Notes: a model not told the origin generated them from the letters alone. Shown: positions 1 to 11,200, numbered from the stretch's first letter. The stretch is DNA of 64,000 bases from an uncultured Bacteroides sp. (GCA_900555635.1 USLU01000005.1:62001-126000); one strand, 5' to 3'. Numbers and translations are program-made.

Positions 1-1823
1 AGGAAGCCCCTCCTACTTCATCTGATGAAATATTGACAGCTGATCCGCGTGATTATTGGTACTCCGATGGCAATTACAATTATTTATCTGAAGTTGGTAT
101 GAACTGGACTAAAAACCGTACCAATGCTATGGATATTGGATTAGGATTCGATTATAAAATATTTGATTTTCTAACTTTCGAATCAAATAATAAATTCGGA
201 TTCAACAACAGCTATACAGATGAATACACAGACCCGGAAAGTACGTCCGGAGCATCTTTGCATGGTTCTTTCAAAGATGGTTATGTCAATAGCCGCTCCA
301 TATATACCAGCCAGATGTTACGCTTTTTGAAAACATTTAATGAGGTACATGAATTCAACGCTTTCATGGGTTATGATTATGATGAGTATCGCTATTACGA
401 TGCAAGTGGAACAGCCAATAATATTTATCCAGGTGCAGAAATTCTGAATGCAGGTGCTGGAACTCCTAAAATCAAAGGTACCAGATGGGAAGAAAAAAAT
501 GCGGCATATTTTCTCAATATCAATTATGCTTACGATAGCAAATACCTCTTCCAAATAATGTATCGTGTAGACGGTTCTTCCCGTTTCGGTAGCAATAAGC
601 GTTGGGCACCTTTCTGGTCTATCGGTGGTGGATGGAATATGCACAAAGAAGAATTCATGAAAGGGCTTAGCTTTATCAATGAGTTAAAACCGCGTATCTC
701 TTACGGTATCACCGGTAACTTACCGCAAAGTGCTTACGAATGGACTACCAAATTTGGTATCACCAACGAATATGCCAGCCAGATAGCTTTCATGTCCAAC
801 TATTCAGGAAATCCTAATTTGTCGTGGGAGGAAACTGCTACACTAGACTATGGTTTAGATATCCGATTGTTCGATAGAGTAGGCATCACCTTTGATGGTT
901 ACTCCAAAAAGGTAAAAAACCTGATTTACCTCAGACATTTATCTGCAGTAACCGGATTCAACCGCCAAACAGCAAATGATGGTAAACTTAAAAATACAGG
1001 ATTTGAATTCACAGTCACGCCTGAAATCATCAGAAACAAAGACCTATATTGGGATGTAAGTTTCAACCTAGGCTATAACAAGAATGAAGTTACTCACCTG
1101 CCGGATGGAGATGACCTAGTAACGCAAGCTACAGCAGTAGGATATCCTCTACTTAACTGGTACATGAAAGAATGGGCAGGTGTTGATGCAATGACCGGAA
1201 CCCCATTGTGGTTTAGAGTGGATGAAGACGGGCAAAAAACTGCTACTGGCAACTGGAATGACGCAACAGAGGTGTTATTGGATGCATCAGCTTCTCCAAA
1301 ATTCACAGGTGGTATCAGTACAAACCTTAGCTGGAAAGGATTCTCGCTCAATGCAAATTTCATATTCAGCACTGGAGCTAAGATTTACAACGGTATGCGT
1401 GCAGGTTCATTAGACCGTGATGCATCCCGTCCTACACAGCCACCTATGAGACTGGCTAAAGGATGGAGTAGATGGGAAAAACCGGGTGATATAGCTACAC
1501 ACCCTCAACTGATAGAAGGTGGAAATAACGATGCTAGTCAGCAATCGACCCGATATTTGGAAAATGGTGATTTCTTTAAACTGAAATCCCTGTCCGTTTC
1601 CTACAGTTTACCTGATAGATGGATTAAAACAGTAGGACTGAAAGCTGCACGTATCAGCGTAGGTGGCGAGAACTTATTTACTATCACTAAATACTCAGGT
1701 GATGACCCTGAAATCTTATTATCAACAAGATTCAAAGGAGGCACTTCAGTTACCGATGGCAGTAAAACACAGCTTTACCCAACTGTCAGACGCTTCACGT
1801 TGGGAGTAAATCTGAATTTCTAA
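1..1823 (+). CDS. SusC/RagA-type TonB-dependent outer-membrane transporter, C-terminal part (cut by window start)
   Basis: The reading frame is open from the first bases of the window, so this is the C-terminal ~600 residues of a longer protein; a SusC homologue is usually about 1000 residues. What is visible is barrel-type sequence: alternating aromatic and polar strands, for example DGSSRFG, SWEETATLDYGLDIRLF and a terminal strand ending in LGVNLNF, the aromatic C-terminus expected for outer-membrane barrel insertion. The signal peptide, carboxypeptidase-like domain and TonB plug lie outside the window. A SusD-family gene follows after 24 bases, the standard pairing in which SusC imports glycans delivered by SusD using TonB energy. 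The substrate cannot be read from the barrel; the downstream M60 and GH31 genes suggest glycoprotein glycans (inference). Confidence 0.93.
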   Translation, partial: EAPPTSSDEILTADPRDYWYSDGNYNYLSEVGMNWTKNRTNAMDIGLGFDYKIFDFLTFESNNKFGFNNSYTDEYTDPESTSGASLHGSFKDGYVNSRSIYTSQMLRFLKTFNEVHEFNAFMGYDYDEYRYYDASGTANNIYPGAEILNAGAGTPKIKGTRWEEKNAAYFLNINYAYDSKYLFQIMYRVDGSSRFGSNKRWAPFWSIGGGWNMHKEEFMKGLSFINELKPRISYGITGNLPQSAYEWTTKFGITNEYASQIAFMSNYSGNPNLSWEETATLDYGLDIRLFDRVGITFDGYSKKVKNLIYLRHLSAVTGFNRQTANDGKLKNTGFEFTVTPEIIRNKDLYWDVSFNLGYNKNEVTHLPDGDDLVTQATAVGYPLLNWYMKEWAGVDAMTGTPLWFRVDEDGQKTATGNWNDATEVLLDASASPKFTGGISTNLSWKGFSLNANFIFSTGAKIYNGMRAGSLDRDASRPTQPPMRLAKGWSRWEKPGDIATHPQLIEGGNNDASQQSTRYLENGDFFKLKSLSVSYSLPDRWIKTVGLKAARISVGGENLFTITKYSGDDPEILLSTRFKGGTSVTDGSKTQLYPTVRRFTLGVNLNF

Positions 1824-1847
1824 GTATAACTTAAAAAAGATAGATAT

Positions 1848-3632
1848 ATGAAATTAAAATATACGTTAAGTACTTTGGGGTTGACACTTGCATTAGCAGG
1901 ATGCAGCCTGGACGTAAAGATGTACGATGGAGTAAGTGCAGAAGACATTAGCAACCGTAACATCTTCGAAGTGGCACAAGGAAGTTATCGTCTGTTGAAA
2001 AATGATAATGGAATTATTCAGAACGGTGTCTTCTTTTGGAATTATGGTGCTGATGACCTATCCTGGGGTGGAACTTCAACAGATAATAAGTTCAAAATGT
2101 ACGATTATACCCGAAGCGCTTCAAGCACTGTAACAGAATATGCATGGGAACTTGCCTACCGCACGATAGGAAATTGTAATCTTACGATTGAAATGGTAGA
2201 GGCTCTCGGCAACGAACGTACTGACAAGCATACGGTTACTATGGGTGAAAACTATTATTTACGTGCATTATGCTATTTCCTGTTAGTCAACGAGTTTGCC
2301 CAACCATATTCTAACAATCCAACGCAAAATCCCGGATTGCCTTTAAAACTGAACAGTGACCCTGATGATCTTCCCCAAAGTCGCTCTACGGTAGCCGAAA
2401 TATATGACCAGGTAGTGAATGACTTAAAGAATGCCATCACCTATATGACACTTCCTGATGGAATGTCGCCCAAAGCAAACATTTATGCTACCAAAGAAGC
2501 AGCAGAAGCACTGTTGGCAAGAGTATATCTTTACATGGAAAACTATGATGAAGCATACAAAATGGCAGATGCTGTTATCAAATCAGGAAGATTCGAACTG
2601 GAAAAAGGCAATCGTTATACCACTTATTCACAAATGGTACCCGAAGATAATAAAGAAACTATTTTTGCAGTACGCCGCACCAAGCTTAAAGATGAGAGTA
2701 GTGATGGTCTCATAGGGCAATTGTACATTAAAATAGATGAAGATGGTTGGGAAGAAGTTTATGCATCATCCAGATATTTGGAGCTTTTAGAGTTGTACCA
2801 CAATGAGAAAGGCATGCCACAAGACTTACGTAGCAAATTTATCGCTAAGCGTTATGTAGAAGATGGAGTAGAAGACTTTTCCATTTCAGGATATCCAAAC
2901 AAGGAGTATAAAGACTGGACATTTGTCTATGGATACAAAAAAGGTATTGACTATATATACAAACAATTATCTGTAGAACAACAAGAAAGTAATAGTTATC
3001 GTTTGAATACTGCGGATGCAGCTAATTATCAGAGTGCTATAATTCATTCAGAACCTTACAATTTAGGAACTCGCTATTATGTAGTGGGCACCGATGGTAC
3101 CAAATATTATGGACGTATTGAACCAAAGGTTTTTGATGCTTATACAAAACATAAGAAGAATGAAAACTTCTTGGTTTATCCCATCAACAAATGCTCCTAT
3201 CAAGAACAAATAACACACTTGTGGTCACCGGTTATTTCACGTTTGGCAGAAATGTACCTCATACGTGCTGAGGTGAACGCAGAACGTGGTGAAATACAAT
3301 TAGCATTAAATGATGTGAATGAGCTTCGCAGAAGAGCTGGTATTCCGGAATGGACTCTTGAAAATATGAAAAAAGCTGAAAATGGTCAACCTAAAGACAT
3401 TAAGAAGCTTGTTGAAGAAGAGCGTATGCTGGAACTGGCATGGGAAGGTCATCGTCGCTTCGATATATTCCGTAAGCGTCAGACATTAGATAGAAGGTAC
3501 CCGGGCGGACACACTATGATGAGTGCCGGTGATAAGTTCTTGTTGGTTCCTTATGATTCTCCGGCAGTATGCGAATTTATTCCAAAGGCTCAACTTGATG
3601 CCTATCCTTATGACTTGGAACAAAATCCTTGA
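1848..3632 (+). CDS. SusD/RagB family glycan-binding outer-membrane lipoprotein
   Basis: The 594-residue length is typical of SusD proteins. The N-terminus is a lipoprotein signal with lipobox LAGC (Cys19). The family's features are visible: an N-terminal helical region with tetratricopeptide-like helices (TKEAAEALLARVYLYMENYDEAY around residues 206-230), and a C-terminal RagB/SusD segment with RLAEMYLIRAEV followed by a VEEERMLELAWEGHRRFDIFR stretch. SusD caps the SusC barrel on the cell surface and presents oligosaccharide to it. The gene lies 24 bp after the SusC gene and is probably co-transcribed with it and the following lipoprotein. Family assignment is firm; the ligand is unknown. Confidence 0.95.
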   Translation: MKLKYTLSTLGLTLALAGCSLDVKMYDGVSAEDISNRNIFEVAQGSYRLLKNDNGIIQNGVFFWNYGADDLSWGGTSTDNKFKMYDYTRSASSTVTEYAWELAYRTIGNCNLTIEMVEALGNERTDKHTVTMGENYYLRALCYFLLVNEFAQPYSNNPTQNPGLPLKLNSDPDDLPQSRSTVAEIYDQVVNDLKNAITYMTLPDGMSPKANIYATKEAAEALLARVYLYMENYDEAYKMADAVIKSGRFELEKGNRYTTYSQMVPEDNKETIFAVRRTKLKDESSDGLIGQLYIKIDEDGWEEVYASSRYLELLELYHNEKGMPQDLRSKFIAKRYVEDGVEDFSISGYPNKEYKDWTFVYGYKKGIDYIYKQLSVEQQESNSYRLNTADAANYQSAIIHSEPYNLGTRYYVVGTDGTKYYGRIEPKVFDAYTKHKKNENFLVYPINKCSYQEQITHLWSPVISRLAEMYLIRAEVNAERGEIQLALNDVNELRRRAGIPEWTLENMKKAENGQPKDIKKLVEEERMLELAWEGHRRFDIFRKRQTLDRRYPGGHTMMSAGDKFLLVPYDSPAVCEFIPKAQLDAYPYDLEQNP

Positions 3633-3670
3633 TTTATATTGAATTAATAACTGTAAAATAGATATATAAA

Positions 3671-4498
3671 ATGAAAAAGTTATCATATTTACTACTGCTT
3701 CTTTTAACGGTTATTGCATATGGATGTACTGAAACAGAACAACCATATGTGGGATACATTGTAGTAGAAGATGCAGTTTTACCTGCATCCGGAGGCTCAA
3801 CTATCCTTACTGCAGACACTGACATTTCGTCTCCAATCTCCATAGAAGTAGAAAAAGGAGCAGATTGGTGTACTATATCCATTGACGGGAATGAAATCAC
3901 CGCTACAGCTACGCAACCTAACACTGGTCTTGATAGTAGAAAAGCAATTGTCTATCTCAGATGCAGTTACCGTGAAGAGACATTCACAGTAACACAACAA
4001 TATGAAGGTCAGCAGTATGAAGTTGACTGGAGTGATTGGACTGCTAGTGGTAATAGCGTACAAGCTAATGATGGTGGAGGATATCCAAGTTTGTTTACAG
4101 AAGAGCGCACGACATTTTGGCATAGTAATTATAGTGAACCAGTCCCTCTTCCTTATGAGATAATCATTGATATGCAAGAAGAACATACTTGCTATAAATT
4201 CAGAATAGGACGGAGAGCGTATGGCGCTATCAATTATCCTTCAGTGAAAACAATGGAAATATATAGTAGCACAGATAATGAAAACTTCACCAAGGTAGGT
4301 GGTTTTACATTTGCTTTACCATGGACAGCACCAGATGGAACAGTTGTAACTGGAAATAGTGCATTAATACCAGGATTAGAAGACATTATGCTGGAAGAAC
4401 CTGTAACGGCACGTTATGTAAAACTTGTTATTACAGAAACTAACACAGCTAACAAAACTTGTCAAGTATCTTATTTCAAAGCATACGAAAAAAATTAA
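3671..4498 (+). CDS. BACON plus discoidin-like (F5/8 type C) surface lipoprotein
   Basis: A 275-residue lipoprotein with lipobox IAYGC (Cys19). Residues about 30-117 resemble a BACON domain: small-residue-rich strands, GADWCTI, and a closing TVTQQYEG like the usual ITQ ending. Residues about 120-275 look like an F5/8 type C/discoidin sandwich: FHSNYSEPVPLPYEIIIDM is read here as WHSNYSEPVPLPYEIIID, then a strand ending TARYVKLVITET. In these loci such third proteins after SusC/SusD are usually surface glycan-binding proteins (SusE/F-like role). No catalytic motif is visible. The same BACON plus F5/8C arrangement recurs at the N-terminus of the M60 peptidase downstream, consistent with a shared target. 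Confidence 0.8.
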   Translation: MKKLSYLLLLLLTVIAYGCTETEQPYVGYIVVEDAVLPASGGSTILTADTDISSPISIEVEKGADWCTISIDGNEITATATQPNTGLDSRKAIVYLRCSYREETFTVTQQYEGQQYEVDWSDWTASGNSVQANDGGGYPSLFTEERTTFWHSNYSEPVPLPYEIIIDMQEEHTCYKFRIGRRAYGAINYPSVKTMEIYSSTDNENFTKVGGFTFALPWTAPDGTVVTGNSALIPGLEDIMLEEPVTARYVKLVITETNTANKTCQVSYFKAYEKN

Positions 4499-4536
4499 AG
4501 CCACAATTTGGACTAACCTTATTTACTAAATTCTCA

Positions 4537-4573
4537 GCGGAGGATGCTTGGAAAAAAACTAAGTTTCCTCCGC
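4537..4573 (+). terminator. Hairpin after the SusC/SusD/BACON genes
   Basis: GCGGAGGA at 4537-4544 pairs with TCCTCCGC at 4566-4573, with an inner CTT/AAG pairing. A T-rich stretch (ATTTAGTTTAATT) follows. It could end or attenuate transcription between the SusC/D/BACON block and the two small lipoprotein genes. The T-run is weak, so partial termination or 3'-end processing are equally possible. Confidence 0.45.
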
Positions 4574-4618
4574 ATTTAGTTTAATTATGAAATTTGATAA
4601 TCTTAAAAGAATGAAATT

Positions 4619-5152
4619 ATGAAAAAGAATTATTTTATTTATATATTACTTTTATGTCTCATCACAACAAGCTGTGAGAATGTAGTTTTAGAGGAGGAAA
4701 TTCCTGTAACATCAGCGACTACTAAGAGTACTCCAGAAGAGCTTAATTATTATGGAAGTAATTTCTTAGACCCAAGTTATAGTAATGAAGAAGCTTTCGC
4801 ATTTATAAGTGTGAATCCTATAGGTGCAGAATATAGTTTTAACTTATATACTATAGCAGATAATCCCAATAATAAAAGTCTTGTTTCGGTAGTAGGTGGT
4901 CATATTATTTACAAAGGAAGTGATGTCGGCAGTCAAATAAATGGAGTATCAGGAATGGGAATGGTAAGATTTACTGTTAAGTTTACTTCAACTATGGCTA
5001 AAGTAACATTGGCTTTAAAAGGTGCTATGCCAGATAGCAAAAGAAATTCAGTCAGACTCTCAATTGATCAAAAAAAATATAATGGCATTTTTTTGCCGCT
5101 TCCGGCTGGCGATCCTATCAATAGTGCTTTAGTGTTAGGTCAATTGCCTTAA
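4619..5152 (+). CDS. Small lipoprotein of unknown function (paralogue of the next gene)
   Basis: A 177-residue protein with a clear lipoprotein signal (LITTSC, Cys19) and an acidic start after the lipidated cysteine. I do not recognise the family. It aligns with the next gene over most of its length: both begin MKK..., share LCLITTSCEN, a YYGSNFL block near residue 45, a GG.IIY strand, a region of short beta strands and a GxFLP block near the C-terminus. The downstream copy has an extra zinc-finger tail; this one ends shortly after FLPLPAGDP. The base composition is very A+T-rich. The pair sits between surface glycan-binding and degrading proteins, so an envelope role is likely but unproven. 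Confidence 0.75.
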   Translation: MKKNYFIYILLLCLITTSCENVVLEEEIPVTSATTKSTPEELNYYGSNFLDPSYSNEEAFAFISVNPIGAEYSFNLYTIADNPNNKSLVSVVGGHIIYKGSDVGSQINGVSGMGMVRFTVKFTSTMAKVTLALKGAMPDSKRNSVRLSIDQKKYNGIFLPLPAGDPINSALVLGQLP

Positions 5153-5234
5153 ATCAGCATTGTAAATCAACAGATTACATTACACATCCTCTATTTTAAG
5201 CATTTTTTCATCAACCTCCTTAAAATTTAAAATC

Positions 5235-5894
5235 ATGAAAAAGTATTATTGCATTTATTTATTCTTTTTGTGTCTTATCACTACAAGCTGTGAGAATACA
5301 GTTCTTGAGGATGATGTTCCCACAACATCAGCAAGTACCAAAAGTAATAATGAGGATCTTGGCTATTATGGAAGTAATTTCTTAAACATATCCATTGGAA
5401 ATAATGAAAGAGGAACAGTGCGTATGCAAGGAGACATTGAAGTCTATCCTGCGATAGGTTCAGAATATTTATTTGGGTTTAACACTTCAATGACTGAAGG
5501 AGGAGTTAGAAGTGTTGTTTCAGTCACTGGCGGTAATATTATTTATAATGGACGTGAATCAACTTATCTTTATGGTGAAACTAAGAAACAAATGGTGTTT
5601 ACCATAAGATTTCATTCATCAAAAGCTCGAGTTAATTTAGATTTGGAAGAAACTATGGGCTATCGTTTCATAGATAATAGAGTTTCAGCTAAGATAGCAA
5701 TTCAAACGAGAAGTTATAAAGGAAAGTTTCTCCCCAATCTTGTGAATGGTGCTCCCTATGATTTAAATGTGAATGCAAGATATGTTGAAAGCATAGCCGG
5801 TGAAGGTTCATTATCATGGCATTGGAAATGTGATAATTGCGGTATTCTTAATAGTAAAAATGATTTAAGTTGTAAGGGATGTGGCAAACATTAG
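5235..5894 (+). CDS. Small lipoprotein with C-terminal RanBP2-like zinc finger
   Basis: A 219-residue lipoprotein (lipobox TTSC, Cys19), tandem paralogue of the gene ending at 5152. Residues 1-185 match the paralogue block by block. The last 25 residues are an addition: Trp197, Cys199, Cys202, Asn206, Cys213 and Cys216 fit the RanBP2-type zinc-finger pattern W-x-C-x2-C-x3-N-x6-C-x2-C exactly. Such fingers usually act in intracellular proteins, binding RNA or ubiquitin in eukaryotes, so one on an exported lipoprotein is unexpected. It may be a structural zinc ribbon or a metal-capture tail. Function is unknown; the family is not one I can name. Confidence 0.75.
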   Translation: MKKYYCIYLFFLCLITTSCENTVLEDDVPTTSASTKSNNEDLGYYGSNFLNISIGNNERGTVRMQGDIEVYPAIGSEYLFGFNTSMTEGGVRSVVSVTGGNIIYNGRESTYLYGETKKQMVFTIRFHSSKARVNLDLEETMGYRFIDNRVSAKIAIQTRSYKGKFLPNLVNGAPYDLNVNARYVESIAGEGSLSWHWKCDNCGILNSKNDLSCKGCGKH

Positions 5895-5997
5895 ATATAA
5901 ATAGTGTCAATAAGTCTCTCATTTCACGTTAATCACATAATTCTTTTAACCTTATTAATTATTTCTCTCTGAATTATTCAACCTTATTTTAATCTTT

Positions 5998-8220
5998 ATG
6001 AAATACGTTCTCATCATTCTGGTTCTATTCCTCTCCCTTTTTTCATCCTGCAAAGAGGGGGAGGAAGTTCCGGAAACTTCTCCTTTTATTGAGATCAATA
6101 ACAAGTCTTTTCAATTCGTACGTTTAGCATCAAGTCAGAATTTTAAGGTAAATACAAACATAGATGATATAAAGTGCAAAGTAATATCAGGTACAGATTG
6201 GTGTAGTGCATTCTATGCTGATGCTGAATTGACCATTACAGTAGCAAGTAACAACGCATATAAATCACGCACAAGTAACATCACGCTAAGCGGAAAAGAG
6301 ATCAAAGTAACTATTACAATTACTCAAGATGGAAAAGGCACTTCTATCGGGCAAGTGGAGGATGACCAAAAAATCACCATAAAAAGTGCAACAGCGTCAT
6401 CACAGCAACCCGGAGAAGAAATCAAAAATTCATTTGACGGGAGTTTATCAACCATATACCATTCACCATGGACTGCAAACGAATACATGCCCGTAACATT
6501 AACGTATAATTTTGAGAATGAAGAAACGGTGGATTACCTAATATATACCCCACGCTCAGACGGAGGTGAAAACGGAAACTTCCAAGAATTTGATTTATAC
6601 GTTGCCACAACCGAAAACCCAACTCTTAAACTTTACGGAACTTATGACTTTAAAGGAAGTTCGATAGCTTCCAGCATCAGTTTCTCACCGGCATTAGTAA
6701 AACCTACAAAAATACAATTCGTAGTAAAATCGGGTAAGGGAGGTTTTGCCAGTTGCGCCGAAATGGAATTTTACAAAAAAAGTCCAAATAACTTTAGCTA
6801 TACGGACCTATTCACTGATGCTACATGTTCCAAACTGAAGAAAGGTATAGATGAAACGACCATCAATGCGACAAAAAACCAATTTTTCAAAGAGTTAGCA
6901 TTAGAAATTTTCAAGGGTGAGTACGAAAATGAATTCAGAGTGCAGGATTATAAGTCATGGCAACATCCTGATATAATGGCAAAAATAAATAAAACCAACA
7001 CTTACGGTTTAAGAGATAATCCTACAGGAATTTACGTAAATGCAGGCGAAGAATTGGTAGTATTAGTAGGCAACACACATGGACAGAATATCACACTATT
7101 CATACAAGATACACAAAATACTATTACAGGAATGTCGATGCCACTAACCGAAGGCATCAATAAAAAGAAAGCTACAGTTTCAGGACTTATATATATAATG
7201 TATTACACCCCAACAGGAACAGAACAACCTATCAAGATTAATATAGCATCCGGAACAGTAAACGGTTATTTCGACAGTAACAAGCATACCAAAGAAGATT
7301 GGAAAAGAATATTAGATAAAGCCACCTACAAACATTTCGATGTACTAGGGGAATATGCCTCTTTAACTTTCGAAACCGAAGCTTTCAGAAAGTATACCTC
7401 CGATGGTCTGGCTCTGATTAACAAATACGATGAGTTAGTACGTTTGGAACAGGAATTTATGGGATTACCTGATTATAACCGAAATTACAAGAACCATGCT
7501 TATTTCCTCGCCATATATGATGACAATAGCTATATGTATGCCACCGACTACTATACAGGCTATCACATAGAAACCCAATCGGAAATATTGGATGTACAAA
7601 AGCTCTCTACTTCAGCTTGCTGGGGACCTGCTCATGAACTGGAACATGTACACCAGACACGACCGGGATTAAAATGGTCTGGCATGACAGAAGTTACGAA
7701 CAATATCCATTCATTATACATTCAAACCACTTGGGACAATACTTCACGTTTGCTGACCGACGGTTGCTACACTAGAGCATTCAATACTCTATTGAAAACA
7801 GGAAAAGCACATAATGAAACAAACGATGTGTGGGTAAAACTGGTTCCTTTTTGGCAATTGAAACTTTATATAATGGATGTATTAGGAAAAAAGAATTTCT
7901 ATAAGTACATTTGCGAACAATTAAGGAAACAGCCCGATTTGGATACAAACGAGACAACAGAAGGCTGTTACCAACTAAATTTTGTGAAATTAGCTTGTGA
8001 ATCGGCACAATTGGATCTGACGGATTTCTTTGAAGTTTGGGGATTCCTCACCCCAATAGACAGATCAATAGACGATTACGGCACAACTCGTTTCACCATT
8101 ACCCAGCAACAAATTGATCTGGTAAAAAAAGAAATTGCATTGAAAAACTACCCTAAACCGAAACATAGCAATATCTATGCTATACAAGATGATAATGTTT
8201 CTGATTATAAGAACTTCTAA
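5998..8220 (+). CDS. M60-like (enhancin-type) metallopeptidase lipoprotein with BACON and F5/8C domains
   Basis: A 740-residue lipoprotein (lipobox FSSC, Cys18). Domain order: BACON at about 28-118 (ends VTITITQDGKG), discoidin/F5-8C at about 128-262 (KPTKIQFVVKSG, CAEMEFY), then an M60-like peptidase domain at about 275-690. The zinc site is visible: His546-Glu547-x-x-His550, with the third-ligand Glu565 fourteen residues further on, as in gluzincins of the M60 family. Bacteroides M60 enzymes such as BT4244 are known O-glycopeptidases that cut mucin next to O-glycosylated Ser/Thr. The neighbouring GH31 gene starts 27 bases downstream, so the two are probably co-expressed. Surface exposure is inferred from the lipoprotein signal. 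Family assignment is strong; mucin specificity is inference. Confidence 0.9.
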   Translation: MKYVLIILVLFLSLFSSCKEGEEVPETSPFIEINNKSFQFVRLASSQNFKVNTNIDDIKCKVISGTDWCSAFYADAELTITVASNNAYKSRTSNITLSGKEIKVTITITQDGKGTSIGQVEDDQKITIKSATASSQQPGEEIKNSFDGSLSTIYHSPWTANEYMPVTLTYNFENEETVDYLIYTPRSDGGENGNFQEFDLYVATTENPTLKLYGTYDFKGSSIASSISFSPALVKPTKIQFVVKSGKGGFASCAEMEFYKKSPNNFSYTDLFTDATCSKLKKGIDETTINATKNQFFKELALEIFKGEYENEFRVQDYKSWQHPDIMAKINKTNTYGLRDNPTGIYVNAGEELVVLVGNTHGQNITLFIQDTQNTITGMSMPLTEGINKKKATVSGLIYIMYYTPTGTEQPIKINIASGTVNGYFDSNKHTKEDWKRILDKATYKHFDVLGEYASLTFETEAFRKYTSDGLALINKYDELVRLEQEFMGLPDYNRNYKNHAYFLAIYDDNSYMYATDYYTGYHIETQSEILDVQKLSTSACWGPAHELEHVHQTRPGLKWSGMTEVTNNIHSLYIQTTWDNTSRLLTDGCYTRAFNTLLKTGKAHNETNDVWVKLVPFWQLKLYIMDVLGKKNFYKYICEQLRKQPDLDTNETTEGCYQLNFVKLACESAQLDLTDFFEVWGFLTPIDRSIDDYGTTRFTITQQQIDLVKKEIALKNYPKPKHSNIYAIQDDNVSDYKNF

Positions 8221-8247
8221 CCATCATTAATAAAAAAAACGTGAAGT

Positions 8248-11200
8248 ATGAGTAATTTATTAAGTAACTTCGGGAGATGGAAAGCAATGCCAATTGCTTT
8301 TATTCTGCTTGCATCATCTCCCTACGCTACACAAGCAGCAACCCTGGGGCCAAGCAGCTCTGTGATAGCACAGCAGAATCTCCAAATTGTGGGCGTAATG
8401 AAAATCAATCCGACTACCGTCGAGGTATTGTTTTCCAACCAACAACGCATGACCTTGGACTTCTACGGGGAAAACATCTTCCGGATGTTTCAAGACAACA
8501 ATGGAGGCATCCTCCGCGATCCTGAAGCAAAGCCTGAAGCTAAGATTTTAGTGAGCCAACCCCGCAAAAGTGTATCACAAGTAGATGTGAAAGAAGATGC
8601 AGGTACTGTTTCCATCACTACCGGAAAGATTAAAGTTCTGTTTGACAAGAACACTGCTTTGATGAAGATTATTAATCTGGAAACTGGCGCCACAGTAGTC
8701 GAACAAGCAGAACCCGCTCTCTTTGAAAAAGAAAGAGTTACCCTGAAACTAAAAGAAAACCCGCAAGAATACTTCTATGGCGGTGGTGTACAAAACGGAC
8801 GCTTCTCACACAAAGGTAAAACTATCGCCATCGAGAACCAAAACAGTTGGACAGACGGCGGTGTAGCCTCCCCTAACCCATACTATTGGTCGACAAATGG
8901 TTATGGTATAATGTGGCATACCTTCAAAAGAGGTACTTACGACTTCGGCAGAGAAGAGAAGAATATCGTAAAACTGTTTCATCAAACAGATTATCTGGAT
9001 GCCTTCGTTATGGTAAATGACGGTGCCGTGCCTTTGTTAAACGACTTCTATCAATTAACAGGTAATCCGGTACTGATACCCAAATTCGGTTTCTATCAAG
9101 GACACCTCAATGCTTACAACCGTGACTATTGGAAAGAAGACGAAAATGGAATTCTCTTTGAAGACGGCAAACGTTACAAAGAAAGTCAGAAAGACAATGG
9201 CGGTATCAAAGAGTCGTTGAACGGTGAAAAGAATAACTACCAATTCTCGGCACGTGCTGTTATAGATCGCTATAAGAACCACGACATGCCTTTGGGCTGG
9301 TTACTGCCTAACGACGGATATGGAGCCGGATACGGTCAGACAGAAACCATTGACGGAAATATCCAAAACCTGAAAGACCTCACAGACTACGCCCACAAGA
9401 ATGGTGTAGAGATAGGACTTTGGACTCAATCGGATCTTCATCCTAAAGCCGGTATCAGTGCCTTGCTACAACGTGACATCGTGAAAGAAGTTCGTGATGC
9501 AGGTGTACGTGTACTGAAAACCGACGTTGCTTGGGTAGGTGCCGGTTATTCTTTCGGGCTGAACGGTATCACAGATGTAGCGCATATCATGCCTTACTAT
9601 GGTAATGATGCACGTCCCTTTATCATCTCACTAGATGGTTGGGCAGGTACACAACGCTATGCCGGCATCTGGTCGGGCGACCAGACCGGAGGTACATGGG
9701 AATATATCCGTTTCCACATTCCTACCTATATCGGTTCCGGATTATCAGGTAACCCCAATATTTGTTCCGATATGGATGGTATCTTCGGCGGAAAGAATTT
9801 GGTTATCAACGCTAGGGATTTCCAGTGGAAGACCTTCACACCGATGCAGTTGAATATGGATGGATGGGGATCGAACGAGAAGTATCCGCATGCCTTGGGT
9901 GAACCAGCTACCTCTATCAACCGCTGGTATCTGAAGATGAAATCGGAAATCATGCCTTACGCCTATAGCATCGCTAAGGAATCAGTAGACGGATTGCCGA
10001 TGATTCGGGCTATGTTCCTGGAATACCCTAATCCTTATACACTAGGAAAAGCTACGCAATATCAATTCCTTTATGGTCCATATTTCCTTGTAGCTCCTAT
10101 TTATCAAGCCACCAAAGCCGATGAACAAGGCAACGACATCCGCAACGGCATCTATTTGCCTGCCGGCGAATGGGTTGATTACTTCTCTGGTGAGATATAT
10201 CAAGGTGACCGCATTATCAACAATTACGCTTCACCGCTTTGGAAATTACCTGTCTTCGTGAAAAACGGAGCCATTATCCCTATGACGTCCCCCAACAATA
10301 ACGTCAAAGAAACAGTTAAGAATTTACGTATATACGAACTCTATCCTTATGGACAGAGCACATTTACCGAATACGACGATGACGGTACAACCGAAGAGTA
10401 CCGTGCAGGCAAGGGTGTAAGTACCCGCATTGAGTCTAGCGTCGGCACGAAAGGTGATGTTACAGTTACTATCCACCCCGCCCAAGGCGATTTCAAAGGT
10501 TTCGCAAAAGAGAAAGTTACTGAGTTTAGAATCAACGTGACTGAGAAACCCAAGAAGCTTGCGGCAACCATCGGTAAAAACAAGATTAAGCTAACAGAAG
10601 TAGCGACGATGGACGAATTCCTTCAGAAAGAAAATGTTTACTTCTATGATGCAAAACCAAATCTGAACAAGTTTGCGACCAAGGGCAGTGAGTTTGAGAA
10701 AGTGGTTATTACCAAAAATCCTCAACTCTTGGTAAAACTGGCTGCTGCTGACATTACTGCGAATGAAACTTCTCTGAAGATTGACGGATTTGTATTTGCT
10801 CCCGCTGATACTTATAAGGTGTCTACCGGTGCACTTACCGCTCCTAAAGCACAGATTACCGATGACAACACAGCGTCTTATACGCTGAAACCTACTTGGG
10901 ATAAAGTAGACAATGCCGATTACTACGAAATAGAATTTAACGGTATGAACTACAGCACAATCAAAGATACTGAGCTTTTGTTTGATGGTCTAAACGTGGA
11001 GACTGCTTACGACTTCAAGATTCGTGCGGTAAATAAAGACGGATATTCCGATTGGTCAGCCTTTAGCGCCACAACAAAGAAAGATCCGTTGGAATTTGCT
11101 ATCCATGGTTTGAGTGGCGAGACTTCTGTTGAAAATCAAGGTCGCTCACTCCGTAAGTTGTTCGATTTTGAAGAAGGTGAACTTTGGCATACGAAGTACA

